Assembly: GCA_029449245.1 (NCBI GenBank)
Contig: JANATF010000003.1
Span: 1,488,001-1,552,000, forward strand
DNA from: Mortierella alpina
Taxonomy: Eukaryota > Mortierellomycota > Mortierellomycetes > Mortierellales > Mortierellaceae
Length of the DNA: 64,000 nt
Reading direction: 5' to 3'
Shown: one piece after another, positions 22,701 to 34,750 of the stretch
Position numbering within the stretch: the first letter of the stretch is position 1
Layout: every line of letters begins with the position of its first letter
Made by a program: the position numbers and the translations under genes
Notes under the pieces: generated by a model
The model's input: the letters and a program-made list of their open reading frames with translations, nothing else
Databases searched by the model: none
What the model was told of the DNA's origin: nothing

Positions 22701-25700
22701 GCCCATTATATGCGCAGAGTCCCCACGCCATCAACGCTCAGACCTCGTGAGGTTGACACAGTTTGTACGACAGGCTATGCTAGACTATCATGGACTTCGA
22801 CCTTACTGCATCGCAATCGCCCCTCAGGGGACCCTACCGCGAGCCCAAAAGAATGGCAGGCGCATGCTCCACCCACTTCTTTGTCGCAAACTCCTCGAAG
22901 CAGGGCAATTGGCGCTTTCGCATATTTGGACATCCGTCGACGATACAATCTTGAATACTGCGGTCGGCGACGATGCTTTGGGCGGAATATGGGGCGGTGG
23001 TAAACAACCCAGTTTTATGCATGAATGACCAGCACTAGGGCTTTGACGCGCCACTCTAACGCCAAATGTTTACTGTTTAACGATACATGATATACAGATG
23101 CATTAGCGGTCCGCGAAGCCGTGCTGCCTGCACGATCTCGAGTGGCTCAATTCTCATCCTGCGGATGCCCGAATGAAGTTCTGGATGAGCGTTCCAAGGT
23201 CAATCTCTCACAGTTCCCAAGCTTGGCTGAGCTCCTTGTCTGGCGGACAATCATGACGCCCGAGAATGCCGCATTCATCTCCTTGGACAATTTAGGCCGG
23301 GACTCAAAAGCGATAACCTTTCGAAAGCTTGGCATGAAGGTCGCCAGCATTGCATCGTACCTCGAAAAGCGAGGTGGGTTCAAAGCAGGTGACAAGGTGG
23401 TTTTACTCTTTCCCATCGGTATAGACTTTGTAGCCACGGTCTACGCTGCTTGGTTCTTGGGACTCGTCCCTGTTCCTATGTCGATTCCAGAGACTGGGCA
23501 TTTGCAGGAGGATATCTCCATGCTGATGTCGATTCTGACAGAACTCCGGATTTCGCACCAGTTTCTCATTGGGGACTCGACTACAGAGGAGCTGATGCGT
23601 CAAAAAGCGACCATGACCCTTATCAAGGCATGCATTGGCGCTCGACAAGACGCAGTCGTACCGACAGTTTTGAATGTGTCCAAGGCACCAAAGACCCATA
23701 AGGCTCTCGGAAGAGAATCCGGATACTCGGCTCCGCCAAGAGCCTCTCTTGCCAAGACAGCGCCGGCCGTCGTTTCAGTTCACTACTCGACAGATATGAG
23801 ACAGACGATGGTCAAAGTCAGCCATGCAACCCTGATGGCTCAATGCAGAGCTTTCAAAGTGCAGTGCCAATTGAAGAGCGAGCGGCCAATGGTAGCCTGC
23901 TGGAAATCCTTCGCGGGTTTGGGCTTACTACAGACATGTGGAGCTGGCGTCTATGTGGGTGCTACAACCGTTTTGATCCGATACTCGGATTTCAAGGCGA
24001 GTCCTCAGATCTATTTTGAAGCCATTGAACGACACGCAGGTAGGGCTTTGGGTTCTGAAGTTGTACTCATTGACCACATTCTCATCGCTTAAAGATGGGC
24101 TCGCTAACTTCATTTTGTATGACTGTCAATCTAGTCAAGGACCCCATAGTCAACTACACCATGTTGGAGCAGGCCCTTGCATCACAACATCCTCAGTCAC
24201 CCCCGCCTTGTCTCAACTTTTCTGCAGTCCGCAATCTCCTGGTCAGTACGGAGGAGAGGGTGAGAATGGACGTTCACTGCGCCCTCGAGCGTCGTCTCTG
24301 TCTATCCATGACAGATTCTGGCTTCTACATGGAACGGACAAGCATCAGCAGCATGTTTGGACACATGGTCAACCCCATGATCACTACGCGGTCGTACATG
24401 GACATTGAGCCAGTACGGCTGTACCTGTCTCTTCGGAGTCTGCGGCGAGGCATTGTGGAAGTAACGACGGAGGAGGAAGATCCAAATGGAATCTGGGTCG
24501 AAGACAGCGGAGTGGTACGATCGCTTTGCCATGACATACAGTTCAGACAGCTCAGGAGCAAAGTCTCCTTTCATGCAGCTTATGCCCTAACCATGCCCTT
24601 TTGGGTCTTTTCAATTATTTTACTAGCCCGTGTGCGGGACAACTGTCGCCATCGTGAACCCGGAAACGCGAGAGCTGTGTCTATCACGCGAGATTGGAGA
24701 GATATGGGTGTCGTCAGAAGCCAACGTTCAAGCCTACACAGGTACGATCTCGCCTTTACTGCTTGAGGCCGAGACGGCACCTTCTCATCCAACCCCAAAT
24801 CTCAGCACCAGCCGTTTTAATGCTACATTGGCCAACGATGATGCGGAAGACGATGCAGGATCGGATGACGAAAATGAAAAAATGAGTTTTGTCCGCACGG
24901 GAGAAATTGGATTTCTGTGGAGCTATAGCAACAAATATTTGAATGATGGACGGCCCACGAGTCTACTCTTCGTCGTAGGTCCGATTGGGGAGACCTTTGA
25001 GGTTAATGGTTTGATGCACTGCCCAAAGGACATCGAGGCGACCATTGAAAAGGCCCATCCTAACATCGCATCCCACGGAAGGTGAGAATCTATGAAGGAC
25101 GATACGGTGTTTGGACACTATCCGCTCGTACTAATATTACATACCATTTCGTGCTTCATCGATGCAGCATTGTTTTCCAAACAGAATCAGCGGTGGTATG
25201 CGTGGTTCAAGTTCGTCAAGCGGACGCATTTTTGATGAACTTGGCCTTCTCCGTAATGCGTCACGTCCTCGAGAAACACCGTTTCATGCCTGACGCCATC
25301 GCACTTGTTGCAGAGGGCGTGCTGGCCAAAAACCGATACGGGGAGAAGCAGCGAGGCAAGATGCTGTCAATCTTCATGAGCGCAAAAATGTAAGTTGTAC
25401 CAGAGACACAGCTCTTCTTGTTTTTATATGCCACTGTATAATGGCTAAAGCAGAGGAGGGCATGTCAACTGATGTTTGCGTATATAGGCCACTTCTCTAT
25501 ATCCATTACCCTCGAGGTTCACTGCCGGAATCGATGCCAGAGCAGCAAGAATCAACCCATTCGCTTCCGAGCTCACCGCAACCCAAGGAGCGGACCATAG
25601 GATCAAGTTACTCGTCAATCCAGAATAATGGCGCGTCATGGACGTCCTCTACAGCCACAGATTGGGGAACATGGTCTTCGTCTGGCACGCCGCGAGCGTC

Positions 25701-26193
25701 GATCATCACCGTATCTTCATCCTGTCGTGCTACCTCGTCCACGTCACCAACAGCCTCGTGGACGCAACTCACTCCTTTCAACGACACCCCCACGACAACA
25801 CATACCTCGCTGGCTGACAGGAAAACCGGGTCCGTTCGATCCACCCATTCCACAGCCTCTGCTTCGGGATCCACGCGATCCATGCGATCTGTGCGCTCAC
25901 TTGTGGGATCTATTTTCGATCACAAGAAGAAAGATAACGCGCATCAGCTGAGGCCACATCAAGAGCAAGGAGAGGACAGGAATCCTGGTCGCGTTGTAGA
26001 CCTGCAAGGGATTCACCACACAAAATCGGAATCCGGTCTGATAAGTGTACCTGTGGGAATGTTGTCCAGATCCGCATCCCAGTTGACCCTCCCTCCTGCT
26101 CCTGCCCAGCTTCCGCCGATGGGGTTGGATGTACCCAGGAAGGCATCGCTCTCTAGGACTGGATCAGCGACGGAATTGGAGACGTTTATATAA
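19770..26193 (+). CDS. DIP2/CPS1-like protein with two AMP-binding domains (apparent frameshift)
   Basis: Exons are 19770-20007, 20120-20368, 20467-22563, 22665-22999, 23098-24039, 24135-24514, 24627-25081, 25168-25389 and 25488-26193. All phases agree if one base is missing near 22147, giving about 1874 aa. There is a Pro/Gln-rich disordered N-terminus (~1-165). The first acyl-adenylate-type domain is ~190-900 (LAYIEYTKSPSGELKGVAIS) and the second ~1000-1640 (DFVATVYAAWFLGLVPVPMS, NPMITTRSYM, VAIVNPETRE, VRTGEIGF). A Ser/Thr-rich tail runs ~1650-1874. Family members include fungal Cps1 and animal DIP2, linked to fatty-acyl and diacylglycerol metabolism; no carrier domain is seen. The frame changes between AYP and HDLATLAIVDPETT, so the locus is either a new pseudogene or carries a sequence error. 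The start codon is uncertain because the frame is open upstream. Confidence 0.85.
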
Positions 26194-26317
26194 TGACAGA
26201 CTCTCTATCAATACGCTACCGTGAATCCCCGTTATAATAATTACAACAACCATATACCCTTTACCTGCCTGCGATGCTTTGTAAGTCAACGATGTTGTTT
26301 ATTGAAGGACATGGGTT

Positions 26318-27809
26318 TTATGGTTGGGTATCCATGGACATGGAGCTCCCTGACCTCCGCATTGAATGATCTCCTTGCTGCTGCTGCTTCTGCTCGTCGT
26401 GCCTTTGTTGAGAGTCTGAAAGTGTAACCTGTGCCATCTTCTGCTCAATGACGTTTGTATCGCTGCCGACATTGCGCCTGCTGTCTGCACTGCTTCTTGC
26501 ATCCTTGAGATCTATGGGCACACGGAAACCCTCGACGTGATCATGCTCTCGATCCTTATGATCGGTTCCAAGCACTTCTGACATATCCTGGTCCATATTA
26601 CTAATGTTCAAGGGCTCATGCTCTACAATCTTGATATATGAGGGTGTTTCAGGGACAGAGGCGAAGATCGACTGCACATATGCACTGCTGAGGGATGACG
26701 ACGCTGATGACGGTGTTGGTAATGACGACCCTTGTGCTGCCGTTGTTGTACTCGACGTTGGTTTAGGTGCGGACCCGCTATCGAGATCATGTGTCGGTAG
26801 GGTAAACGCGGGCACGACCTTGTCTTGCGTCGCTAATCCAGACTTTGCTCTCATCTGTTGGAATTCACTATTTTGGATAGCGCGAAAGCGAGCCGTTAGT
26901 CTGAATGCATCGAAAAAAAAGAGAGAACCTGCGCTAACAATATATCCAGAAGTCCACACGTACGCCAACTCCATGTCAACTGGCACGATCGAAACCCGAA
27001 TGGTTTTTAGGTACTCTGAATCGCTGTTCTGGAAGTAGATAGGCTCCTCAGTCAGCTGGGATTGGAGCCACCTGGACGCTGCCAGACAGGTAGATGAGCA
27101 GTACTGCTTCAGGAGCGAGATGTCAAAGACCTTGCGTTCATGCAATGAAATCCTAAATTTTCCTTTGATGTCCTAAGAGTGACAAGAAGTTTAGCATGGG
27201 TCGTGTTAGAAGATCGCCTTTTCCTCAACCCAACAGCTTGAAGAGTGTGTGAGAGCAAGGGACAACTATGTAGGATCCTATGCACATACGCGTGGGGGTC
27301 TTGAGCAGAGTGGATATCCACAGAGCTTTACGATGTTGCGCTCTTCAATGACTTCGATATAATGCGACTGCTTGATACGATTTGCCTGTCAAGGGTAGCA
27401 CAGAATAACCAAAAGATTTCATTAGGGTTCGCGAGCCTTCGTGCAGTCAACAAACACAACCAGACAGCACACATACGCGGGCCGGCAACAGGAGTGCACT
27501 TACTGCTTCACCCAGAATATCCTCTGTAACGGGGTCGCACAGGATCTCCTGCCACTTCAAGACCATACTCTCAAACCTCTTGCGCAGCTCGATGTTGCTC
27601 TTAATCAGGGTCTGTTTGCGGTTCAGGGTGCCGCTGTCTGGATCGGAGCCAACGTGGCTGCCAGAGGCAGAGGGGGCAGAGGAGGGCTTTCCGGGTGCGG
27701 GAGGGAGGTACTGTTCGACGATGGGCGACCTGTCGACGACGATGTCGTCCTTCATTGTGGCGACTTTTCTTGACATGGTGGTGAGATGTGCTTGAATGCC
27801 TCTTGCCAA
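26318..27809 (-). CDS. RTR1: Rtr1/RPAP2-type RNA polymerase II CTD phosphatase
   Basis: Exons are 27504-27809, 27290-27385 and 26318-27172, giving 418 aa (407 if the inner Met is used). The zinc-binding Rtr1 domain is spread over the three exons. Helical IELRKRFESMVLKWQEILCD leads to LCGYPLC (C124, C129), then FRISLHERKVFDISLLKQYC and SSTC (C159, C163), the family's C-x4-C ... C-x3-C pattern. The rest (~200-418) is disordered, rich in Ser, Thr and Gln. Family members dephosphorylate the Pol II C-terminal repeat at Ser5 and help Pol II nuclear import. The gene is divergent from adenylosuccinate synthetase and convergent with the DIP2-like gene, with only 124 bp between the stops. Confidence 0.9.
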
Positions 27810-28050
27810 GAGAATGCAATGACTTTGTAGTTGGCAGAACGTGTTTCTCTGTTGCTTGTCTGGTCTCCTCTCCGTTCAAAGTTGGACGTGGTTCTGGTCG
27901 GTGGGCGGGCGCAAGTGTGCGGCGTGATGCGTTTTTCTTAGTGGCAGGTGGTGCGGGCGTGAATGAAAAATGCGATGTATAGCAACCTTTTTTTTTCTTC
28001 GTAACAAATCACGTGCCCATTGCATGGATCGCCCTCTGTGCGAGTTGCTC

Positions 28051-28186
28051 AGCGCCAGAGCTTTGTGCTCCAAGTAGAAAGTGACTCTCGAGCACTTCAA
28101 GAAATCCCTCTACGGTTGATAACGGTTCACAGCACCAGCGCTTTGAGCTCCAAGTAAGAAAGAGCAAGAGTCTCGAGCGATTTCAA
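28051..28186. repeat. Degenerate ~52-bp direct repeat in shared promoter
   Basis: Copy 1 (28051-28101) and copy 2 (28131-28186) share AGC(G/A)CCAG(A/C)GCTTTG, then GCTCCAAGTA, then an (A/G)CTCTCGAG-like block and TTCAA. Copy 1 contains TGACTC (28082-28087), the core bound by Gcn4 and Bas1 in yeast ADE gene control; copy 2 has GAGTCTC at the matching place. Confidence 0.7.
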
Positions 28187-28324
28187 TGAGTACCAGCGAC
28201 AGGAACAAGCGGGCAATAAGTACCGCCGATATCAAGATGAATCACCGGGAAAGTGACGTTCTTTGTTGTTTATGCGGCTGCAAAAACATTTTTTTTCTCA
28301 GGGTGTCTACAGCTGCTGTAGGAG

Positions 28325-28330
28325 TATAAA
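28325..28330 (+). promoter_or_regulatory. TATA box of ADE12
   Basis: TATAAA lies 153 bp upstream of the ATG at 28478 and is followed by a CT-rich leader. Confidence 0.5.
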
Positions 28331-28477
28331 GAGCTGGCCTGGTCGAAAAGTGAATTCTTGTAACAACCTGCTCTTGTTCATTTCAATCATCAAGATTGAT
28401 CTTATCCCCACGACCCTACTCCGCCTCCTGCCCCTCCCTGCCATCTCGCACTCCCCCCTCCCCATCCGATCATAAAC

Positions 28478-30546
28478 ATGGCCTCTGAAAAGTCGGCTGG
28501 CATGTCCACCAAGGGCGTGACCGTCGTTCTTGGTGCCCAGTGGGGCGACGAGGGCAAGGGAAAGCTCTCTGATATCCTCTCTCAGGAAGCCGATGTCTGC
28601 GCCCGTTGCCAGGTGAGTTCCGTGTCTATAGAAGACAGTGCTTCTTTCTGCTAATGCACTCGATGCTGTGTCGCTGCGGTGCCTGTGCGGACTGATCGCC
28701 GAACACTTGACGCTTGGGGCAACACACCAACGGGGCGAACCATTTTACCATCGATGGCCCGGCAATCTCGCCTTTCCGTTCTATCACACACGCTGACCCG
28801 CTCTGTTGCTCAATACAGGGAGGTAACAATGCTGGACACACGATTGTTGTGGGCAAGACCAAGTACGACTTCCATATGCTCCCCTCTGGTAAGGATCGTT
28901 TCTGCGGATCGCATACCGATCGACAGCAATAGTTATGCAGACCGTGTCTCACCTCATTTCCTCCCTCTCTGCTTGCTTTCCTGCTTTCTCTTGACACAAT
29001 AGGGCTCGTCAACGAGCACTGCACTTCCGTTGTTGGTGCCGGTGTCGTCGTCCACGTTCCCTCGTTCTTTGAGGAGCTCTCCAATCTTGAGAAGAAAGGT
29101 AGGCAGCCGAATGGACCCCATTAATTTTTTTCTTCCACTCTGTTGTTGTACTACAGTCCATTCTCCGCCCATCGTCAATATTTTCGTTTCTCGTCTTGCC
29201 TTTCCGGGCCTTCCTTCTCTAGCGAATTGACTGCCAGATCTATGACTAACAACACCTCACCGTCAACGTTCCCTCTCTCTTGATATCTCTTTGGGCTTTT
29301 CTCTTCCTCTAGGCTTGGACTGCACTGGACGTCTCTTTGTCTCTGATAGAGCCCACCTTGTCTTTGACATTCATCAGATCATCGATGGACTCAAGGAGCT
29401 CGAGTTGGGACGCGGAAGGTAAACACGCTAGACTTCTTTCTCATCTCACATTTCACGGGCACCGCGTGTCTTGCTGATATTGGCATGCGCAAACGGATCA
29501 CTGTATGACTCATGCTAATGATGTTCTCTGTGCCCACCTCCTCAATAGCATCGGAACCACCCGCAAGGGAATTGGCCCAACCTACTCTTCCAAGGCCTCG
29601 CGTTCCGGTCTCCGTGTGCATCACTTGTACAACTTTGAGGAGTTTGAGCAAAAGTTCCGCACCTTGGTCGAGAACAAGCACAAGCGCTATGGTGCCTTTG
29701 AGTACGACGTCGAGGCTGAGCTTGCAAGATACAAGGCAAGTTGCGAATCGGGCGTGCAAATATTAATAAGCATTTGCTCTTGAGTACGACGAGTTCATTT
29801 TCTAACCTTCTCTTCGATAAACATTTGACTTTTAGGTCCTGGCTGAGAAGCTGAAGCCCTATGTCATTGACAGCGTCTACTTTATGAGCAAAGCCATCAA
29901 AGACAAGAAGAAGGTTCTGGTGGAGGGTGCCAATGCTCTCATGTTGGATCTCGACTGGGGCACCTACCCTTACGTGACCTCGTCCAACACTACCATCGGA
30001 GGTGTCTGCACGGGTCTTGGTATCCCACCCCAGACGATCCAGAAGGTCATTGGAGTCGTCAAGGCCTACACCACCCGCGTCGGTGGCGGTCCCTTCCCCA
30101 CGGAGCAGCTCAATGAGGTTGGCGAGTACTTGCAGACGGTCGGATTCGAGTTTGGAGTCACAACAGGTCGCAAACGTCGCTGCGGATGGTTGGATATGGT
30201 CGTTGTGAACTACTCGACCATCATCAACGGATACACGTCGTTGAACATCACCAAGCTCGATATTTTGGATCAGCTGGACGAGATCAAGATCGGAGTTGCT
30301 TACAAGGTCGATGGTCAGATCCTCGAGGGTTTCCCTGCCAACCTGTCGCTCCTTGAGCGTGTCGACGTTGTATATGAAACATTGCCTGGCTGGAAGACCG
30401 ACATCTCCAAGTGCCGCACCTTCGAAGACCTTCCCGTCAATGCTCAGAAGTACATTCACCGCATCGAGGAGATTTGCGGAGTGCCCGTCGAGTGGATTGG
30501 TGTTGGTGTTGACCGTGATGATATGGTTGTCATTCCTCAGGCATAA
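28478..30546 (+). CDS. ADE12: Adenylosuccinate synthetase
   Basis: Exons are 28478-28612, 28819-28888, 29003-29098, 29313-29418, 29549-29735 and 29836-30546, giving 434 aa, the usual length. It joins IMP and aspartate using GTP to make adenylosuccinate, the first step from IMP to AMP, in the cytosol. Visible family motifs are [11 protein letters not shown] near the N-terminus, GGNNAGHT (IMP site), [46 protein letters not shown] (GTP/base recognition) and [12 protein letters not shown] at the end. Intron 5 (29736-29835) has a GC donor (AAG|GCAAGT) and is the only reading that keeps phase. The last exon has codon bias typical of a strongly expressed gene. Confidence 0.97.
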
Positions 30547-30639
30547 AGACCGTGGTCTTGAGGTAGCTTCAAAGATCATGCGAGTGTCTCTGGAAGGTTA
30601 GATGGATGAGATGGAAATATTTATACTACGTTAGCAAGA

Positions 30640-30645
30640 AATAAA
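30640..30645 (+). terminator. Polyadenylation signal of ADE12
   Basis: AATAAA lies about 95 bp after the ADE12 stop codon. Confidence 0.5.
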
Positions 30646-31138
30646 TATTGTGTATAACTAACAGCAGTTGACATCAAAGTCCATGGGCATTCAATCGGAC
30701 ACTGTGAACCGCAGCCCACGGAAAAAGAGAACAAGTTTTGTGTATGTCCCACGTTGTCGTAGAAAGGCTCCTCATACGAGAAAAAGCCTTTTCGGCCCGA
30801 TATTTGCAGAGTACAAGCGAACAGTCTTATGGGCCATAGTTGTTCCCACGTATTTAAAATAGACGGGGCAGGACACCATTCTCCAGAAAGGTCGCTTGCA
30901 AGGTGTCAGATCTACTTATTATGGCCGAGTACCGTCAGACAGGAGCACATCTAGCAACTGACGTGGAACCACAGCAGATTCATACTTTTTCATCCTTGAA
31001 AGAGTAGAGTCAATGATAGTAATACCTTATGGGCCACAACTTTACTTGATCTGTATGATCAGACCGAGAAGCTTGGGTTCTCACGGCAATGTCATTCTGA
31101 TTTTTCGGCAGCAGTCCAAAACATACAATACTACAACA
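30646..31138. other. Intergenic, no gene seen
   Basis: AT-rich sequence with short open frames only. No motif or repeat was recognised. Confidence 0.4.
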
Positions 31139-31546
31139 TCAACGCTGCTCAGAGAGCAAAATACACGCTGGGTAGTATAGAAGCACTTGATGGTTGTCTT
31201 CCGGTGTGTCGCGGTTATGATATTCTTCCAGCGCAGCGGGGCGTACGGTCCGATTTTCCACCGAGTCGTGACAAAGGATGATAAATACATCGGCTCGATA
31301 TGGACTGAACAACTGGATAGCCCATTGATTGACGATGTCCATATACGTTCTGCCCGTCGTTGTGCGATGGAGAGTTCTTGGCAGGTTGTACACCTTTGTT
31401 TTGCGTGAGAATATTGGATCCCAAGTACAATATTCTTTAGGCAATTTCTTCCTCTTACACAAACGGCATACAATAGACGGCACGATAACGCGTGTGATCA
31501 AAATGTTGCATCTATCTTTCATCGCGCGGGATGCAGGCATAGCCAC
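31139..31546 (-). CDS. Hypothetical protein, possibly one exon or a relic
   Basis: 135 codons with protein-like composition (TYMDIVNQWAIQLFSPYRAD, then VFIILCHDS). Farther upstream on the same strand (31800-31560) another frame also looks coding (LFLKQWILVKLAKTSRLERA, then QLLDPEDQDSILYTKASKYN), but stops and a frame change separate the two. The pattern of a hydrophobic strand ending in ADVFI followed by HDS recalls some glycosyltransferase-like proteins; this is only a guess. It may be a decayed gene spanning about 31081-31800. Confidence 0.25.
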   Translation of the reverse strand: MAMPASRAMKDRCNILITRVIVPSIVCRLCKRKKLPKEYCTWDPIFSRKTKVYNLPRTLHRTTTGRTYMDIVNQWAIQLFSPYRADVFIILCHDSVENRTVRPAALEEYHNRDTPEDNHQVLLYYPACILLSEQR

Positions 31547-31800
31547 TACTAAACGAACAATGAGGAGGATTATACTTGCTTGCCTTGGTGTAAAGTATGG
31601 AATCCTGATCCTCCGGATCCAAGAGTTGAGCTCGTTCGAGGCGACTTGTTTTCGCCAGTTTTACGAGAATCCACTGCTTCAGGAAAAGGATGCGCGTAAC
31701 AACGACCCACGAATCGAGCCGGTGATCTCGCTATGGTCCCGCGTGAATACAGGTAATGGAGTCAACAGCTTCCAGATGTTTTGCATATAGACTATCCAAA

Positions 31801-33939
31801 GACGGATGCTGGGCCAGTCAGAAGCCTGGCATGGCGCTTTCAGCCCTGACGCTTGGACTACGAGGAATCCATGGGTCTTTCACTTCGTCCCCTAGTTCTA
31901 GACTAATGAGATAGGATATAGTAGTATATCGCACAAATATGTGATGGATCGAGGCCAGACAGCCCACTCTACCTTCATGTTCTATAAAAGCCTATGAGAC
32001 ACTCCTCTGCAGCCCTGATCTTGTCGACACAGTGCCTGGGTATGTACTGTTTTCTTTCGCAACTCACCGCGTATTACGCTAGTCATTTACAGCAGGACCC
32101 TGTCCGCAAACTGCCTCTGGCGCCTCATTCGTCCACAGGCTGAGAACGGTCTTAGCGTGCCCACTATTGTTAGATGTTTCCTTTCTAGAGGGGACACGTA
32201 AACCAAACAGGTCTGTGTGCTCAGAGACGTTGTCTCATTGCCACGACGTACTTGCAGGTCACGGCTATCGGGGTCCCGCACTGCCAAGAACCTGATACAG
32301 TAGTGGACAACGAACTAAGCGCATGTGCATGGATGGCCCCTTCGCAGATAGGGAATGTAAAGATACGAGGGCGCGATTATTTTCTCCACAGACACATGGG
32401 AGGGCATAACTATTTCTGAAGTGCCTTTTGGGCATACATGTGGATAGAATACCAAAAAAAAAAATGCTTATTCTGATATCTTGGGACGCTTTGGTATGCT
32501 CATAAAAATACTTTTGTAAACAAATCTTGTGATTGCAACATCCCTGCGTCAATCGCGCGTTGACTGACAGCAGAAGTAGGCAGGATTCTTGCTTGATGGT
32601 GGAATGATGGAGAGCACTGCTATTGTCTTTTCGGCTCGAGTGATATTTGTCTGAGAGACTGATGCATGCGCACACCTTATCGTCTGTCAACTGAAGTGGT
32701 ACCTGAACGTGCCCGCGTCTCGACTGCTGCTCTCATGAGCATACGTCAAGGAAAGCGAAGCGAGAATGTCATTGTAGACTACTGTAAATCTTATTTTCAG
32801 GGGCAAACGCCTTACGGATATCGGGTCCACGCAATACTGACGATCATCCTAGATCACCACTTTTTTTTGCCACGACAGATTGTCCCTTCAGAAAGAATGG
32901 TAAGATCCGAGGAGCAGTGAACCACATACAGTACAATGAGAGCTCGTCAGTCGGCATTCATTCTTAATTTGGAAAAACCGCTACCCATCTTCTAACGGTG
33001 GGCCGCTACAATCAGGGGGACCTGATCAGAAAGCGAGCGGGGATGGTCTGTGAGAGAATAAAAACAAACAGACAGAGCGTGCATAGCGTTACCCGAAACG
33101 AATGACTGCCTCCTCCGACCCGTTACTTCCCTTGGGTTCCAGGTCGCACCGCAGCAAAAAAGAAACGGAAATGAAACAGAGGGAACTGATCGAGAAAAGG
33201 TGAAGAAAGCAGCTGCAGCCAGAATTGGGCAATTGCTGAGGGCAAACTGAGGAAAAAGAAACACCAAGACGCTCATGGTATCCAGGGCCTCGTTTCTGAC
33301 AGCATGCCCAAAATACATAAAACGTGTCGTGCTCAGGATCAACAATACGTGGCAAGTAAGAGTGTGCAGTTGAAACTACAGTACACGAGCAATACCAAAA
33401 GCCAAATAATGGCTATGCGTGGGTGTTGATAGACGACAAAAGCAATTGGGTTGGCCACAGCAGGAGTGCAATGGCATCACAGCTACGGTCGATTAAGCAT
33501 CGCTTTCAGTGAGCTGAGGGGAAAGAAGAGATAGACTACATGTCGCTACAGTGCACTGACAGGGCCAGCTTACACCACGATGGCTGAATATTGCGGTTCA
33601 GTTGCGTCTTTTTGTGCGCGAAGGGTGAAAAAATGGCTGAATAAACCCCCGCAGTGTCAGACAGCGCAAAAGTCGGCGAAGAGTCATCCCGCAAGACACT
33701 CTGAGCACGAATCAGGAGGGACCGTATCCGCACATTTCAAAGGCAAAAATTTCTTTGTCATAACAGCCGCGGATGAATAATCGTCGCTACATACCAAAAT
33801 AGAATACTCCTCTAATTCAGTAGGGGAGGAGATGGATCGATTGACTATCGGCAACTCGTATCAAATGTGTAATTTGTATTCACACCTCTCCTGGACACAC
33901 ATGTTGTCATCTTTTTCTATCTGTGCGCTGCCGCCACAC
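31801..33939. other. Gene-poor region
   Basis: About 2.1 kb with only short, overlapping open frames of skewed composition. There is no recognisable protein, RNA gene or repeat. A run of 10 A occurs at about 32454. Confidence 0.4.
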
Positions 33940-33946
33940 TATAAAT
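33940..33946 (+). promoter_or_regulatory. TATA box of Ecl1-like gene
   Basis: TATAAAT lies about 240 bp before the ATG at 34181 and is followed by a C/T-rich stretch, as expected for a transcribed leader. Confidence 0.55.
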
Positions 33947-34032
33947 GGCATCCCTTCCCCCCTGTCGTTTTTCTTGTTTTTGTTCTCTTCTCTTGTTCTT
34001 CAACAACCCGCACGCCATTCATCTATCCATTT

Positions 34033-34128
34033 ATGGCTCTTCAACACCTTCACCACCACTCTCTTCTCTCCCTCTCCTGCCTCACTCTCTCGAGACTCGG
34101 AGCTGTCTCTTCAACCGGTGTTAGTTAA
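34033..34128 (+). other. Possible upstream ORF in Ecl1-like leader
   Basis: ATG to TAA spans 31 codons inside the predicted 5' leader, 52 bp before the main start. It reads MALQHLHHHSLLSLS onward. Whether it is translated is unknown. Confidence 0.35.
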
Positions 34129-34180
34129 ACCGCCCTATTAGCCCTTTTTTTATCAAAAAGTCTTTATTTACAAATCCACC

Positions 34181-34750
34181 ATGGATCTCAACTGGTGCCC
34201 AGTCTGCGAACAGCACATCCCCCTTGCTTGGGAGGTAAGGCTCTACTTCTGCTTCTGTACTTTGTAGTCATATTCAACCAGGACTTCTGAAGGAATCAGC
34301 GCACTAACGTTGAAACTGTGTGTTTATTGATTATAGTCAAGCCTTTACTGCTCTGAGCGCTGCAAACAGGCCGATGAGCGTGCTTCCAACAGCTTCCCCA
34401 CGGACATGCAATCTTTCCCCCGCTCCTCCCACAATAGCCAGAGGGGATCGATTTCGTCGCCTATGTACAGTCCCTTGTCGTCACCCACTCTTGCTGGCGT
34501 GAATGCGCACTCTGCCGCACCATCCAACGCTTATCCTTCGCCTCCAACCTCGCCCATGACCAACTACATCTACAACAAGACTTCAGCCTACGGCCGTGTC
34601 TCGCCCCCTGCTTTCTCGTTGGGTCACTCTGCAAACTATGATCTGGAATTGCGACGCAAGTCGACGACTACTATTGCCGCACCTCAATACACCATGTCGA
34701 CCATGACTAGCAGCAACTCTGTGGCGAACAAGAAGGGATTCTTCTATTAG
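34181..34750 (+). CDS. Ecl1-like zinc-binding protein
   Basis: Exons are 34181-34234 and 34337-34750, giving 155 aa. The N-terminus carries two Cys pairs, WCPVCEQHI and LYCSERCKQAD, split by the single intron. This matches the fungal Ecl1-type zinc motif, known from S. pombe for extending chronological lifespan and responding to nutrient or zinc limitation. The remainder is Ser/Pro-rich and disordered (SISSPMYSPLSSPTLAG) and ends KKGFFY. The start has good context (CCACCATGG). The long leader with a possible uORF suggests translational control (inference). Confidence 0.8.

Larger units (their letters stand above)
27810..28477. promoter_or_regulatory. Bidirectional promoter between RTR1 and ADE12
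   Basis: 667 bp separate the two divergent start codons. The region holds a degenerate direct repeat (28051-28186), a TATA box for ADE12 and a CT-rich ADE12 leader. No gene is seen inside. Confidence 0.65.

Noticed and set aside
29542-30579. 345-codon open frame on the minus strand
   Set aside because: It is the antisense shadow of the ADE12 last exon, produced by its strong codon bias; the sense strand is a certain enzyme.
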